From: Paenibacillus sp.
GTDB lineage: Bacteria; Bacillota; Bacilli; Paenibacillales; YIM-B00363
NCBI RefSeq assembly: GCF_035645195.1
Contig: NZ_DASQNA010000020.1
Span: 1 to 35,458 of the forward strand
Direction: 5' to 3'
DNA: 35,458 bases
Shown here: positions 8,524-16,327 of the stretch, piece after piece
How positions within the stretch are numbered: the stretch's first letter is position 1
How the letters are laid out: the number at the start of each line of letters is the position of its first letter
The notes under the pieces: model-generated
What the model saw: the letters and a program-made list of their open reading frames with translations, nothing else
What the model was told of the DNA's origin: nothing
The model's database searches: none
Translations under genes and position numbers: made by a program

Positions 8524-8811
8524 ATGAAATTGGAAATTACCGAGCAAGCGGCGGCTTGCCTGAAGGACGAATGGGGCTTCGACGAAGGGGAGCTCGTCCG
8601 CGTATACGTCCGCTATGCGGGCGGCGGCGGGGAGCCGTACGCCGTCGGCATTTTGAAGGAGCGCCCGAGCGCCGAAGGGATGGCGATGCAGGCGGAAGCG
8701 GACGGCATGCTCTTTTTCATCGACGAGAAGGATGCGTGGTATTTCCGCGACAAGCACGTGACGATCGACGCGAGCGGGATGGACGTTCGTTTCGTCGTTA
8801 AAGAAGGGTAG
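8524..8811 (+). CDS. HesB/IscA-like (YneR-type) family protein
   Basis: A 95-residue protein of the HesB-like fold, the fold of A-type iron-sulfur carriers. It begins MKLEITEQAAACLKDEWG and continues VRVYVRYAGGG, DGMLFFIDEKDAWYF and MDVRFVVKEG, like the YneR/YqkB-type proteins of Bacillales. It lacks the C-terminal CxC pair used by true IscA/SufA to hold the cluster, having only one cysteine near residue 12. A direct role in iron-sulfur assembly is therefore doubtful and the function is open. GAGGGG about five bases before the ATG supports this start. A longer in-frame extension upstream overlaps the previous gene and is rejected. Confidence 0.82.
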   Translation: MKLEITEQAAACLKDEWGFDEGELVRVYVRYAGGGGEPYAVGILKERPSAEGMAMQAEADGMLFFIDEKDAWYFRDKHVTIDASGMDVRFVVKEG

Positions 8812-8856
8812 CGTATACAAGTTTACAGCGTCTCGGGTGAGGAGAAACGAAAACCG

Positions 8857-10239
8857 ATGAATGCAGTGCAGCGAAAAATTACGGCAGCGTTGTTGATCTC
8901 GACGTTCCTCGCCGCCATCGAAGTAACGATCATCAGCACGGCGATGCCGCAAATCGCGGAGCATCTGGGCGGCTTCGAGCAGATGAGCTGGGTGTTCGCG
9001 GCGTATTTGCTGACGACGGCGGTGTCGACGCCGATTTGGGGAAAGTTGTCCGACCTCGTCGGGCGCAAAACGATTTACATCATCGGCGTGATCGTGTTTT
9101 TGGCCGGTTCGCTGCTGTGCGGCGCCGCGCCGACGATGGAGCTGCTCATCGCGTTCCGCGCCGTCCAAGGCATCGGAGCGGGGGCGGTCAACCCGGTGAC
9201 GTTCACGATCATCGCCGACGCCTTCACCTTCGAGCAGCGCGCCAAAGTGCAAGGACTCGTCAGCTCGATGTGGGGCATCGCGGGCATTTTCGGTCCGCTG
9301 CTCGGCGGCTTTTTGGTCGATTTCGTCTCCTGGCGATGGGTGTTTTATATGAATCTCCCGTTCGGTCTCGTGTCGATGTGGATGATCGGCAAGTACTTTA
9401 AGGAGACGATCGAGAAACGAAAGCGGAAGATCGATTACGGGGGCGCGCTGACGTTCACGATCGGGATGACGGCGCTGCTATACGCGCTGCTCTCCGTCGG
9501 CGGCGAAACGGGCGAAGGGCACGAGTTGACCGCAGGCTGGCTGTACGGACTGTATGCGACCGCGGCGGTGTTCCTCGGCGCGTTCTTCTTCATTCAAGCC
9601 CGGCACGAAGAGCCGATGATGCCGCTTAAGCTGTTCCGCTTCAAGGACGTCGCCGTCTCGAACGCGGCGAGCTTCCTGACGAGCGCCATTCTGATCGGCC
9701 TCACCGCGTATTTGCCGCTGTGGACGCAGAATGTGCTCCATATGGGGGCGACGGCGTCCGGCATTACGCTCATCCCGCTGTGCGTCGGCTGGCCGCTGGG
9801 CGCGATGGGCTGCGCGGCGGTGCTGAAGCGCATGGGCACGAGAGGCGCCGCGCTGCTCGGCGGTGGGCTGATCGTCGCCGGCTCGGCGGCGCTCGCGGCG
9901 ATTTCGACGGCGACGCCGCTGTGGCTGATCGTCGCGTTCATCTTCGTCAGCGGCCTCGGCTTCGGCATCGCGTTCACCGTGTTCACGCTCGTCATCCAGT
10001 CGTCCGTCGGCATTGAGATGCGCGGCGCCGCCGGCGCCTCGAACATGCTGCTGCGGACGCTCGGCCAGACGATCGGCGTGGCGGTGCTCGGCTCCGCGCT
10101 GAACGCGTACCTCGCGACGAGCCTCGCGGAAGGGCTTCACGCCGTCTTCCTCATCTCGGCGGCGATCAGCGTGCTCAGCCTCGCGATCACGCTGTGGATC
10201 CCGAAGCGGCCTCAGGAGCGGCAAGCTTCCGCGGCATAA
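8857..10239 (+). CDS. MFS transporter, DHA2 (EmrB/QacA-like) drug:H+ antiporter
   Basis: A 460-residue polytopic membrane protein that would export drugs or metabolites in exchange for protons. It starts with a transmembrane helix containing LAAIEVTIISTAMPQI, the motif D1-like region of DHA2 pumps. Motif A (GKLSDLVGRKTIY) follows helix 2, motif B-like RAVQGIGAGAVNP follows, and the antiporter motif C is seen as GIAGIFGPLLGGFLVD. The length and later helices (from KLFRFKDVAV onward) fit the 14-helix type. A GGTGAGGAG site lies about 12 bases before the ATG, a long but acceptable spacing. It is last in the plus-strand run begun at 7163 and is followed at once by a strong terminator. The substrate cannot be predicted. 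Confidence 0.92.
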   Translation: MNAVQRKITAALLISTFLAAIEVTIISTAMPQIAEHLGGFEQMSWVFAAYLLTTAVSTPIWGKLSDLVGRKTIYIIGVIVFLAGSLLCGAAPTMELLIAFRAVQGIGAGAVNPVTFTIIADAFTFEQRAKVQGLVSSMWGIAGIFGPLLGGFLVDFVSWRWVFYMNLPFGLVSMWMIGKYFKETIEKRKRKIDYGGALTFTIGMTALLYALLSVGGETGEGHELTAGWLYGLYATAAVFLGAFFFIQARHEEPMMPLKLFRFKDVAVSNAASFLTSAILIGLTAYLPLWTQNVLHMGATASGITLIPLCVGWPLGAMGCAAVLKRMGTRGAALLGGGLIVAGSAALAAISTATPLWLIVAFIFVSGLGFGIAFTVFTLVIQSSVGIEMRGAAGASNMLLRTLGQTIGVAVLGSALNAYLATSLAEGLHAVFLISAAISVLSLAITLWIPKRPQERQASAA

Positions 10240-10252
10240 TATCCCGTTACAG

Positions 10253-10288
10253 AAAGCCGGTCGGCGGCAGAGCCGATCGGCTTTTTTT
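10253..10288 (+). terminator. Terminator after the MFS gene
   Basis: AAAGCCGGTCGGC pairs with GCCGATCGGCTTT across a six-base loop, with a mismatch near the middle, followed by seven T (10282-10288). It closes the 7163-10239 run. Confidence 0.9.
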
Positions 10289-10314
10289 GGCGGCGAAAGA
10301 GGGAGGTTTGTCAA

Positions 10315-10351
10315 AAGCGATAATAAACGTTACCAAACGATGAAAAACGAT
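10315..10351 (+). repeat. Four helically phased AARCGWT repeats before the GH2 promoter
   Basis: AAGCGAT (10315), AAACGTT (10325), AAACGAT (10335) and AAACGAT (10345) begin exactly 10 bases apart, and the last touches the -35 box. Such same-face spacing directly upstream of -35 is what an activator array would need. A single AAACGAT also follows the GH172 promoter at 292-298. The binding protein is unknown. Confidence 0.55.
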
Positions 10352-10379
10352 TGACTTCGAACGCGGCAGACCCGATAAT
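10351..10379 (+). promoter_or_regulatory. Sigma-A promoter of the GH2 gene
   Basis: TTGACT (10351-10356) and GATAAT (10374-10379) are separated by exactly 17 bases, 44 bases before the ATG. Confidence 0.85.
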
Positions 10380-10423
10380 ATACGAAGAAGTCTTAAATCC
10401 GATCATAGAAGAGAGGTTTATAT

Positions 10424-13315
10424 ATGGGAGACGACATTCGTTATTACGGCCCTGCCGCGGATGGGAAGCGCTATCTTGACGAAGTGCAGGACGAGGCGTA
10501 TGCGCGATCGCCGCTGCACGGCGATGCGCTGGTCGAGGCGGAGAGCCGCCTGCCGGTCCGCGCGGCGCCGGTCGAGCCGGCGGACGGCGAGCTGCCCGCG
10601 GCGGCCGGCGAAGCGCTTCTCTTGTCCGGAACGTGGCGCATGAAGGACTGCGATCCGGAGGATCCCGGCGCGCCCGCGCCCGGCACGGGCTGGTTCGGGA
10701 GACGGCCGAAGCTGAGCCCCGGCATGGCGGAGCAATGGTACCTGCCGGGGTACGACCGCAGCGGCTGGTACGAAGTGACGGTGCCGACGACCGTGCAGAA
10801 GGCGCTGATGGAGCTCGGCGAGCTGCCAGACCCCCTGTGGAACACGAATACGATCGACGAGCTGGAGCAGCACGGCGTGCCGCAGGAGCTGCCGCTGTGG
10901 TTCCGGCGGACGCGGGCGGAAAGCCGCGACTGGTGGTTCGCGAAGACGTTCGACGCTCCGGCCGCTTGGCGAGGGCGGCGGCTGACGCTGCGCTTCGACG
11001 GCATCGACTATTCGGGGACCGTGTTCCTGAACGGCGTGTCGCTCGGCCATCACCAAGGGATGTTCGGCGGCCCGGAACTCGACGTCAGCGGCCTCATCCG
11101 CTTCGACGGGCCGAACGAGCTCGTCGTGCGCGTCGACCAAGCGCCCCAGACGTGGAACGGTCTTCTGAAGGGGAGCCCGGGCTACGGCTGGCATTACGGC
11201 CATCTCATCTCGCTCGGCATCTGGCAAGACGTCTGGCTTCGAGCGGAGCCGGACGTCGCGGTCGTCGATCCGTACGTCGTGACGCAGTCGATCGGCGCGG
11301 ACGCGGCGAACCTTGCGATCGAATTCACGGTGGACAGCCGGCTCGCGGACCGCGCGACGGTCGTCGTCGAAGGCGAAATCGCGCGCAAGGGCGGCGCGGC
11401 CGGCGAAGCGCCGCTGCGGTTTCGCAGCCGCGTCGAGGCCGCCTACGGACGCAGCCGGTTCCGTGCGGAGCTCGCGCTGCCGTCTCCGGCGCTGTGGTGG
11501 CCGGTCGGGTACGGCGAGCCGTCGCTGTACCGGCTGTCGCTCGCCGCGCGGCTTGAGGGCGCTCCGGCGTCCGAGCCGGCCGCTGGCGCCGCGGTCGATT
11601 TCGGCGTTCGGACGATCGAGATGCGCCCGATGGAGGAAGCGAAGCCGGAGGAGGATTACCGCTGGCAATTCGTCATCAACGGCGTGCCGATGTTCATCAA
11701 AGGCGCGAACTGGTGCTGGCCGGACCCGATGCTCGAGCTGGACGAGGCGAAGTACGAGCGCCATCTCGAGCTGGCGCGCCGCGGCCACGTCCAAATGCTG
11801 CGCGCTTGGGGCGGCGGCATCGTCGAATCGGACTTGTTTTACCGCCTTTGCGACGAGAAGGGCATCATGGTGTACCAGGAGTTCCCGCTCTGCTGGGGGC
11901 CGATCGATTCGCCGCACACCGATCTCGGCGTCCTCGACCGCCAAGTCGCCCGCTCGGTCAAGCGGCTTCGCAACCATCCGTCGCTCGTCATGTGGGGCGG
12001 CGGCAACGAGAACGGCCCGCACGGCGGCGCGGACGAAGGGCTGTTCCTCGTCGGGCGGCGCTGCCGGCTGCTCGACCCGTCGCGGCCGTATCATCGGACC
12101 GACCCGTGGGGCGGCAGCGTGCATAACTGGCACGTGTATCATTTCGGCGAGCCGATGGACGAGGCGACGCTCGCGATGCCGTCCGTCTTCTACGGCGAAT
12201 ATGGCATCCCGAGCATGACGAACCGGTCGAGCACGCTGAAATACGTGCCGGCGGACGCGCTCGAGCAGTGGCCGCCGACCGAAGAAAGCCGCGGCCTGCT
12301 TGCGCATTCGCATCAATTCAGCTTGAAGGATACGATCAAGGTGATGCGTTACGGCGCCTACGGCCCGATCCGCGGCTGGGACGATTACACGTATTACTCG
12401 CAAACGGCGCAGGGCGACACGCTCCGCTTTACGGCAGAGGTGCAGCGCGCGGGCGCGAACAGGGCGAAGTCGGGGTTTTGGTACTATAAATTTTCCGACC
12501 TGTTCCCGGGCCACTCGTGGGCGGTGGTCGACTACTACGGCACGCCGAAGCTGAGCTACTATCGAGCGATGCAGGTGTGCCGCCCGCGCAACGTATTCGC
12601 CACCTATACGAAAATGAACGGCTGGACCGCCGGCGAGACGTTCGAAGCGGCCATCCATGCCGCCAACGAAACGCGGGAGCCGCTCGCGGGCGCCATCGTC
12701 GCCGCGACGCTGTACGGGAGCGGGCTGCAGGAGCTGGCATCGCGCCGGTATGACGGCGTTACGCTGGAAGCGAACGCGGTGCGGGAGATCGGGCGCCTCG
12801 CCGTACCGCTGACGGAGACGAGCGAGATCGAGCCGTTCCTGCTCGCGGTGTCGCTCCGCGCGGCCGACGGCACGCCGATCGCCGACCAGTGGTATTGGTT
12901 CAACGCCCAGAAGAAAAGCGAGGAGCTGCTCGCATTCGAGCGGAGCCATCGCCATAACGACAACGAGTATCCGGGCGACGAGGCGCGGCAGGCGTTCGAG
13001 CTGTACGCGAACATCGCGGACGCGCCGCTGCATCGGCTCCCCGCCACGCGCCTTGCGTGGAGCATCGAGCGAGGCGCCGCGGGCGGCGCGATCCGCATTC
13101 GCAACGTCGGCGAGGTGCCCGCCGTCCGCGTCGTCGTCGACGGTTTCCCGGACGATTGGGACTGCTACCTCGCGGACAACGACTTCGGCCTGCTGCCCGG
13201 CGAAGCGCGCGCGCTCGCGTTCGAAGCGGGAGACGGCGCGTCGCTTGACGGCGTGACGGTAGGCGCATTGAACGCGGAGCGAACGGCCGCATCGGCCGGT
13301 ACCGAGGCGAAATAA
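10424..13315 (+). CDS. Glycoside hydrolase family 2, beta-mannosidase-like
   Basis: A 963-residue GH2 enzyme without a signal peptide, so likely cytoplasmic and acting on imported oligosaccharides. After about 60 loosely conserved residues comes the sugar-binding jelly-roll (LSGTWRMKDCDP, WYEVTVPTTVQ, WWFAKTFDAP, LRFDGIDYSGTVFLNG, a beta-mannosidase pattern). An Ig-like domain and the (beta/alpha)8 catalytic barrel (FIKGANWCWPDPM, MLRAWGGGIVESD) follow. The acid/base is most likely Glu529 in WGGGNEN and the nucleophile Glu592 in FYGEYGIPS, by analogy with W.GN(N)E and F.SEFG of the family. The 63-residue gap is shorter than in typical beta-mannosidases and closer to exo-glucosaminidases, so exact specificity is uncertain. 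The ATG follows GAGAGG by seven bases. It is a single-gene unit between its own promoter and terminator. Confidence 0.9.
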   Translation: MGDDIRYYGPAADGKRYLDEVQDEAYARSPLHGDALVEAESRLPVRAAPVEPADGELPAAAGEALLLSGTWRMKDCDPEDPGAPAPGTGWFGRRPKLSPGMAEQWYLPGYDRSGWYEVTVPTTVQKALMELGELPDPLWNTNTIDELEQHGVPQELPLWFRRTRAESRDWWFAKTFDAPAAWRGRRLTLRFDGIDYSGTVFLNGVSLGHHQGMFGGPELDVSGLIRFDGPNELVVRVDQAPQTWNGLLKGSPGYGWHYGHLISLGIWQDVWLRAEPDVAVVDPYVVTQSIGADAANLAIEFTVDSRLADRATVVVEGEIARKGGAAGEAPLRFRSRVEAAYGRSRFRAELALPSPALWWPVGYGEPSLYRLSLAARLEGAPASEPAAGAAVDFGVRTIEMRPMEEAKPEEDYRWQFVINGVPMFIKGANWCWPDPMLELDEAKYERHLELARRGHVQMLRAWGGGIVESDLFYRLCDEKGIMVYQEFPLCWGPIDSPHTDLGVLDRQVARSVKRLRNHPSLVMWGGGNENGPHGGADEGLFLVGRRCRLLDPSRPYHRTDPWGGSVHNWHVYHFGEPMDEATLAMPSVFYGEYGIPSMTNRSSTLKYVPADALEQWPPTEESRGLLAHSHQFSLKDTIKVMRYGAYGPIRGWDDYTYYSQTAQGDTLRFTAEVQRAGANRAKSGFWYYKFSDLFPGHSWAVVDYYGTPKLSYYRAMQVCRPRNVFATYTKMNGWTAGETFEAAIHAANETREPLAGAIVAATLYGSGLQELASRRYDGVTLEANAVREIGRLAVPLTETSEIEPFLLAVSLRAADGTPIADQWYWFNAQKKSEELLAFERSHRHNDNEYPGDEARQAFELYANIADAPLHRLPATRLAWSIERGAAGGAIRIRNVGEVPAVRVVVDGFPDDWDCYLADNDFGLLPGEARALAFEAGDGASLDGVTVGALNAERTAASAGTEAK

Positions 13316-13331
13316 CAACATTTATCCAGGG

Positions 13332-13356
13332 AAAGCCGGCCGACCGCCGGCTTTTT
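13332..13356 (+). terminator. Terminator after the GH2 gene
   Basis: AAAGCCGGC (13332-13340) pairs perfectly with GCCGGCTTT (13346-13354) over a five-base loop, then T to 13356. Confidence 0.93.
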
Positions 13357-13359
13357 CGC

Positions 13360-13388
13360 TTTACGGATCGGTTTCGACGGAGTATCTT
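13360..13388 (+). promoter_or_regulatory. Probable promoter of the SBP-kinase-regulator operon
   Basis: TTTACG (13360-13365) and TATCTT (13383-13388) have a 17-base spacer. TTCGAC/TAGATT (13373-13378, 13395-13400, 16 bases) is an alternative. Both are mediocre matches, which would suit low, constitutive expression of a sensor. Confidence 0.45.
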
Positions 13389-13434
13389 CAATAGTAGATT
13401 AGGGCGAAAGATATAGGCAGAGGGGGCCCGGAAC

Positions 13435-14475
13435 ATGCGGATGCTATGGATGGGGGCGGCGCTGCTCGCCGCCATCTTCGTAAGCGGTTGCAATTTGCGG
13501 CCGTTCGCGGAAAAGTACGAGGTTATCTATTCGATGGAAACGAGCGGCGCGGCGGAGGCGACGCAGAACGCCCGGAAATATACGATCGCCCTCGTGCCGA
13601 AGGTGGCGGGCATTCCGTATTTCGACGTCGCGGCCGACGGGGCGAAGGAGGCGGCGCTCGATCTCGGCGTCGAGGTCGTGTACCGCGGTCCGGAGGTGGC
13701 GGACTCCGAGGAGCAGATCGAGGTGATCCGCGGGCTGATCGAGGAGTCGGTCGACCTGCTCGCGGTGTCGGCGAACGACCCGGAGAAGCTGCTGCCGGTG
13801 CTGGCGGAGGCGAGGCGCGAAGGGATCCGGGTCATGACGTGGGATGCGGACACCGCGCCGGCGGGCCGGGAAATTTTCGTCAACATGGTCGATCCGGAAA
13901 CGCTGGGCCGCCATTTGATGGACACGCTCGCGTGGAGCACGCGGGAAGAGGGCGAGTTCGCGATTATGACGGGCGCGCTGTCCGCCTCGAATTTAAACGA
14001 ATGGATCGAATGGATCGAGACGCAGCGTCGTCAATATTACCCGAACATGAAGCTGCTCGCGATCGAGGCGACGGACGATGACACGGAGAAAGCGTATGAG
14101 GTGGCGAAGCGGCTGCTGCGCGACTACCCGGAGCTCGACGGCATTATCGGCAATTCGTCCGTCGGTCCGCCGGCCGCGGCGCAAGCCGTCAAGGAAGCCG
14201 GCAAAGCGGGAGTCGTCCGCGTCGTCGGCTTGTCGACCCCGAACGTGATGCGGGAGCATCTGAAGGAAGGCAGCGCGCAGGTCGCCACGCTGTGGAGCCC
14301 GAAGAAGCTCGGGTATTTGACCGTCGTGCTGGCGAAGGATTATTTGGACGGCAAACTGCCCTACGACGGGCAAGAGGTGTACAAAGTCGGCAACATTCGG
14401 GTGAACGGGGACATGGTGATCATGGGAGAGCCGCTCGACTTCACGGAGGACAACGTGGATCAATATGATTTCTAA
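13435..14475 (+). CDS. Sugar-binding lipoprotein (RhaS/LsrB-like), probable sensor component
   Basis: A 346-residue membrane-anchored binding protein of the periplasmic-binding-protein type I fold. The signal sequence ends in the lipobox VSGC with Cys19 as lipidation site. The mature part begins with YTIALVPKVAGIPYFDVAADG and contains LLAVSANDPEKLLPVL, MTWDADTAP, SNLNEWIEWIETQ, DGIIGNSSVGPPAAAQAV and TLWSPKKLGYL, the pattern of rhamnose- and autoinducer-2-binding proteins. It has no permease beside it. Instead its last codons overlap the start of a histidine kinase, so it most likely presents bound sugar to the kinase's extracellular domain, as XylFII does with LytS in Clostridium. GAGGGGGCC precedes the ATG. 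Ligand identity (rhamnose, AI-2 or another sugar) is open. Confidence 0.85.
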   Translation: MRMLWMGAALLAAIFVSGCNLRPFAEKYEVIYSMETSGAAEATQNARKYTIALVPKVAGIPYFDVAADGAKEAALDLGVEVVYRGPEVADSEEQIEVIRGLIEESVDLLAVSANDPEKLLPVLAEARREGIRVMTWDADTAPAGREIFVNMVDPETLGRHLMDTLAWSTREEGEFAIMTGALSASNLNEWIEWIETQRRQYYPNMKLLAIEATDDDTEKAYEVAKRLLRDYPELDGIIGNSSVGPPAAAQAVKEAGKAGVVRVVGLSTPNVMREHLKEGSAQVATLWSPKKLGYLTVVLAKDYLDGKLPYDGQEVYKVGNIRVNGDMVIMGEPLDFTEDNVDQYDF

Positions 14476-16327
14476 CGGGTGGAAAAGGATGCGTCCCGGT
14501 CCGCTGCGGCTTCGCTCCAAGCTTCTCGCGACGTACATGCTGCTCACGGTCGTACCGATGGCGCTGCTCGGCTACGTCACGTACGCGCAATATTCGTCGT
14601 CCATCGAGGAGCAGATCGGCGAATATATGCCGAGGTTTTTGTCGCAGGCGAACGCGAATATCGAGAAGCACGTCGACGAGCTGTCGCGGCTGCCGGATTT
14701 GCTGTACAATTCCGAAGACATCGTGGCGATTTTGCGGCGCGTCGCGTACCAAAGCCGGTCGGACCTCAACCGCGATCAGTTCACGATGACGAACTATTTG
14801 ACGCGCACGTTCCTCAACGGCAATTACGACGACGTCATCGGCGTCTTCGTGTTTTCGAACGGCCGGCTGTTCGCGAGCGCGAAGACAGAGTATACGGGTT
14901 TGGACGAGGCCGCCTCGACGCCCGCCGCGGAAGCCGCACTGCCGGGGGAGGAGCCGGAGGGCATTCTGCTGCCGAGCGAGGCGGGGCTTCGGTTCGAGAA
15001 CGATCAGCCGTATTTTCTGATCAAGCAGCAGATCGAGGACTTCGACAACCGGCGCAACCTGGGCACGGTGTACATCGCCGTCGACCTGTCGTACCTCGAA
15101 GAGGTGCTTCGCGATTTCGAGCCGAACGTGCGGGCCGACCTGTGGATCACGGACGCGGACGGCGAACGCATTTACCATTCGCATGCGGAGCTGATCGGCA
15201 CGGTCGACGCCGACATGCGCGATTACCCGATCCGCAACGGCAGCTTCCGGACGTCGGCGCAGGGCGAGCCGCGCCTGATGAGCCTCAGCGAGTCGAAGCG
15301 GTACGGCTGGGTGCTCGTGCACAGCATTCCGCTCAGGTATTTGACGGAGCGGACCGATCTCGTGCGGAACGTGACGATTCTGGTGTTCATCGCCATCGTC
15401 TTGATCACGCTGGCGCTGTCCGTCTACGTGTCGTCCCGCGTCACGCATCCGCTGCGGCAGCTGAGCCGGCTGATGAAGGAAGTCGAGATGGGCAATTTCC
15501 AGGTCGATCTGAAGCCGGCGAGCAACGACGAGGTCGGGGCGCTCGCCCGCAGCTTCAACTCGATGATCGCGACGATCCGGGAGCTGATCGACCGCAATTA
15601 TCGCATCGAAATCCGGCAGAAGGAAGCGGAGCTGTACGCGCTGCAGTCGCAAATTAATCCGCACTTCATGTATAACACGCTCGAGACGATCCTGACGGCC
15701 GTCGAGGAAGGCGACAACGACGCCGTCGTCGAGATGGTGACTATGCTCGGCCGGATGCTTAGGTTTTCGGTCGGGAACAAAACGAAGTACGTGATGATCG
15801 CCGAGGAAGTGCAGCACGTGCGCGACTACTTGACGATTCAGCAGTTCCGGTTCGAGGAGCGTCTCCGCTTTGACATTCAGCTCGGCGGGAACGGAGACGA
15901 ACAGCGCGTCGCCGCGCTGTATACGCCGAAGTTTATTCTGCAGCCGATCGTCGAGAATTCGATCAAGTACGGACTCGAAGCGCGCCGCGGCGTCTGCGTG
16001 CGGCTCCGCGCGGAGCGGGAATTCAACGCCCGTTCGGGGGCGGAAGACATCGTGTTCCGCATCCATGACGACGGGCCGGGCATGCCGCCGGAGCGGCTTG
16101 CGGCGGTGGAGGAGACGCTGCGCTCCGGCGCGCCGTCCGGCCAAGATTCCGGTTTCGGCCTCGCGAACGTGCATGCGCGCCTCGGCATGATGCTTGGCGC
16201 GGAATACGGTCTGCAGCTGGACAGCGTCGAAGGCAAGGGCACGGAAGTGATCGTCCGCATCCCGGCGATCCCCGTGCCGCATCAGGACCGGACGGAGGAC
16301 GCCGGCGGGGAGGGAAGAACGGCATGA
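14465..16327 (+). CDS. Sensor histidine kinase, YesM/LytS type (His_kinase + HATPase_c)
   Basis: A 620-residue membrane kinase. Helix 1 (about 19-40, LLATYMLLTVVPMALLGYV) and helix 2 (about 300-322, ILVFIAIVLITLALSVYV) flank a ~260-residue extracellular dCache-like sensor. HAMP follows (SSRVTHPLRQLSRLM), then the His_kinase segment with His400 in INPHFMYNTLET, and HATPase_c with the N box (IVENSIKYGLE), the DDGPGMP motif and SGFGLANVHARL. Its start overlaps the binding-protein gene by 11 bases, indicating translational coupling. An alternative ATG at 14489 has GGGTGG six bases upstream and would remove only eight residues. It phosphorylates the downstream YesN-type regulator, whose ATG overlaps its stop. 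The binding lipoprotein is its presumed extracellular partner. Confidence 0.95.
   Translation: MISNGWKRMRPGPLRLRSKLLATYMLLTVVPMALLGYVTYAQYSSSIEEQIGEYMPRFLSQANANIEKHVDELSRLPDLLYNSEDIVAILRRVAYQSRSDLNRDQFTMTNYLTRTFLNGNYDDVIGVFVFSNGRLFASAKTEYTGLDEAASTPAAEAALPGEEPEGILLPSEAGLRFENDQPYFLIKQQIEDFDNRRNLGTVYIAVDLSYLEEVLRDFEPNVRADLWITDADGERIYHSHAELIGTVDADMRDYPIRNGSFRTSAQGEPRLMSLSESKRYGWVLVHSIPLRYLTERTDLVRNVTILVFIAIVLITLALSVYVSSRVTHPLRQLSRLMKEVEMGNFQVDLKPASNDEVGALARSFNSMIATIRELIDRNYRIEIRQKEAELYALQSQINPHFMYNTLETILTAVEEGDNDAVVEMVTMLGRMLRFSVGNKTKYVMIAEEVQHVRDYLTIQQFRFEERLRFDIQLGGNGDEQRVAALYTPKFILQPIVENSIKYGLEARRGVCVRLRAEREFNARSGAEDIVFRIHDDGPGMPPERLAAVEETLRSGAPSGQDSGFGLANVHARLGMMLGAEYGLQLDSVEGKGTEVIVRIPAIPVPHQDRTEDAGGEGRTA

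Noticed and set aside
10300-10350. cre site before the GH2 gene
   Set aside because: TGAAAAACG and CAAAAGCG resemble the left half of cre but have an extra base or lack the TG; neither fits the consensus.
10418-13321. 967-residue open frame on the minus strand across the GH2 gene
   Set aside because: No recognisable domain, extreme Arg content, and the plus strand encodes an intact GH2 enzyme with promoter and terminator.
14465-14488. Frameshift between binding-protein and kinase genes
   Set aside because: The overlap is a normal coupling arrangement; both proteins have complete termini.
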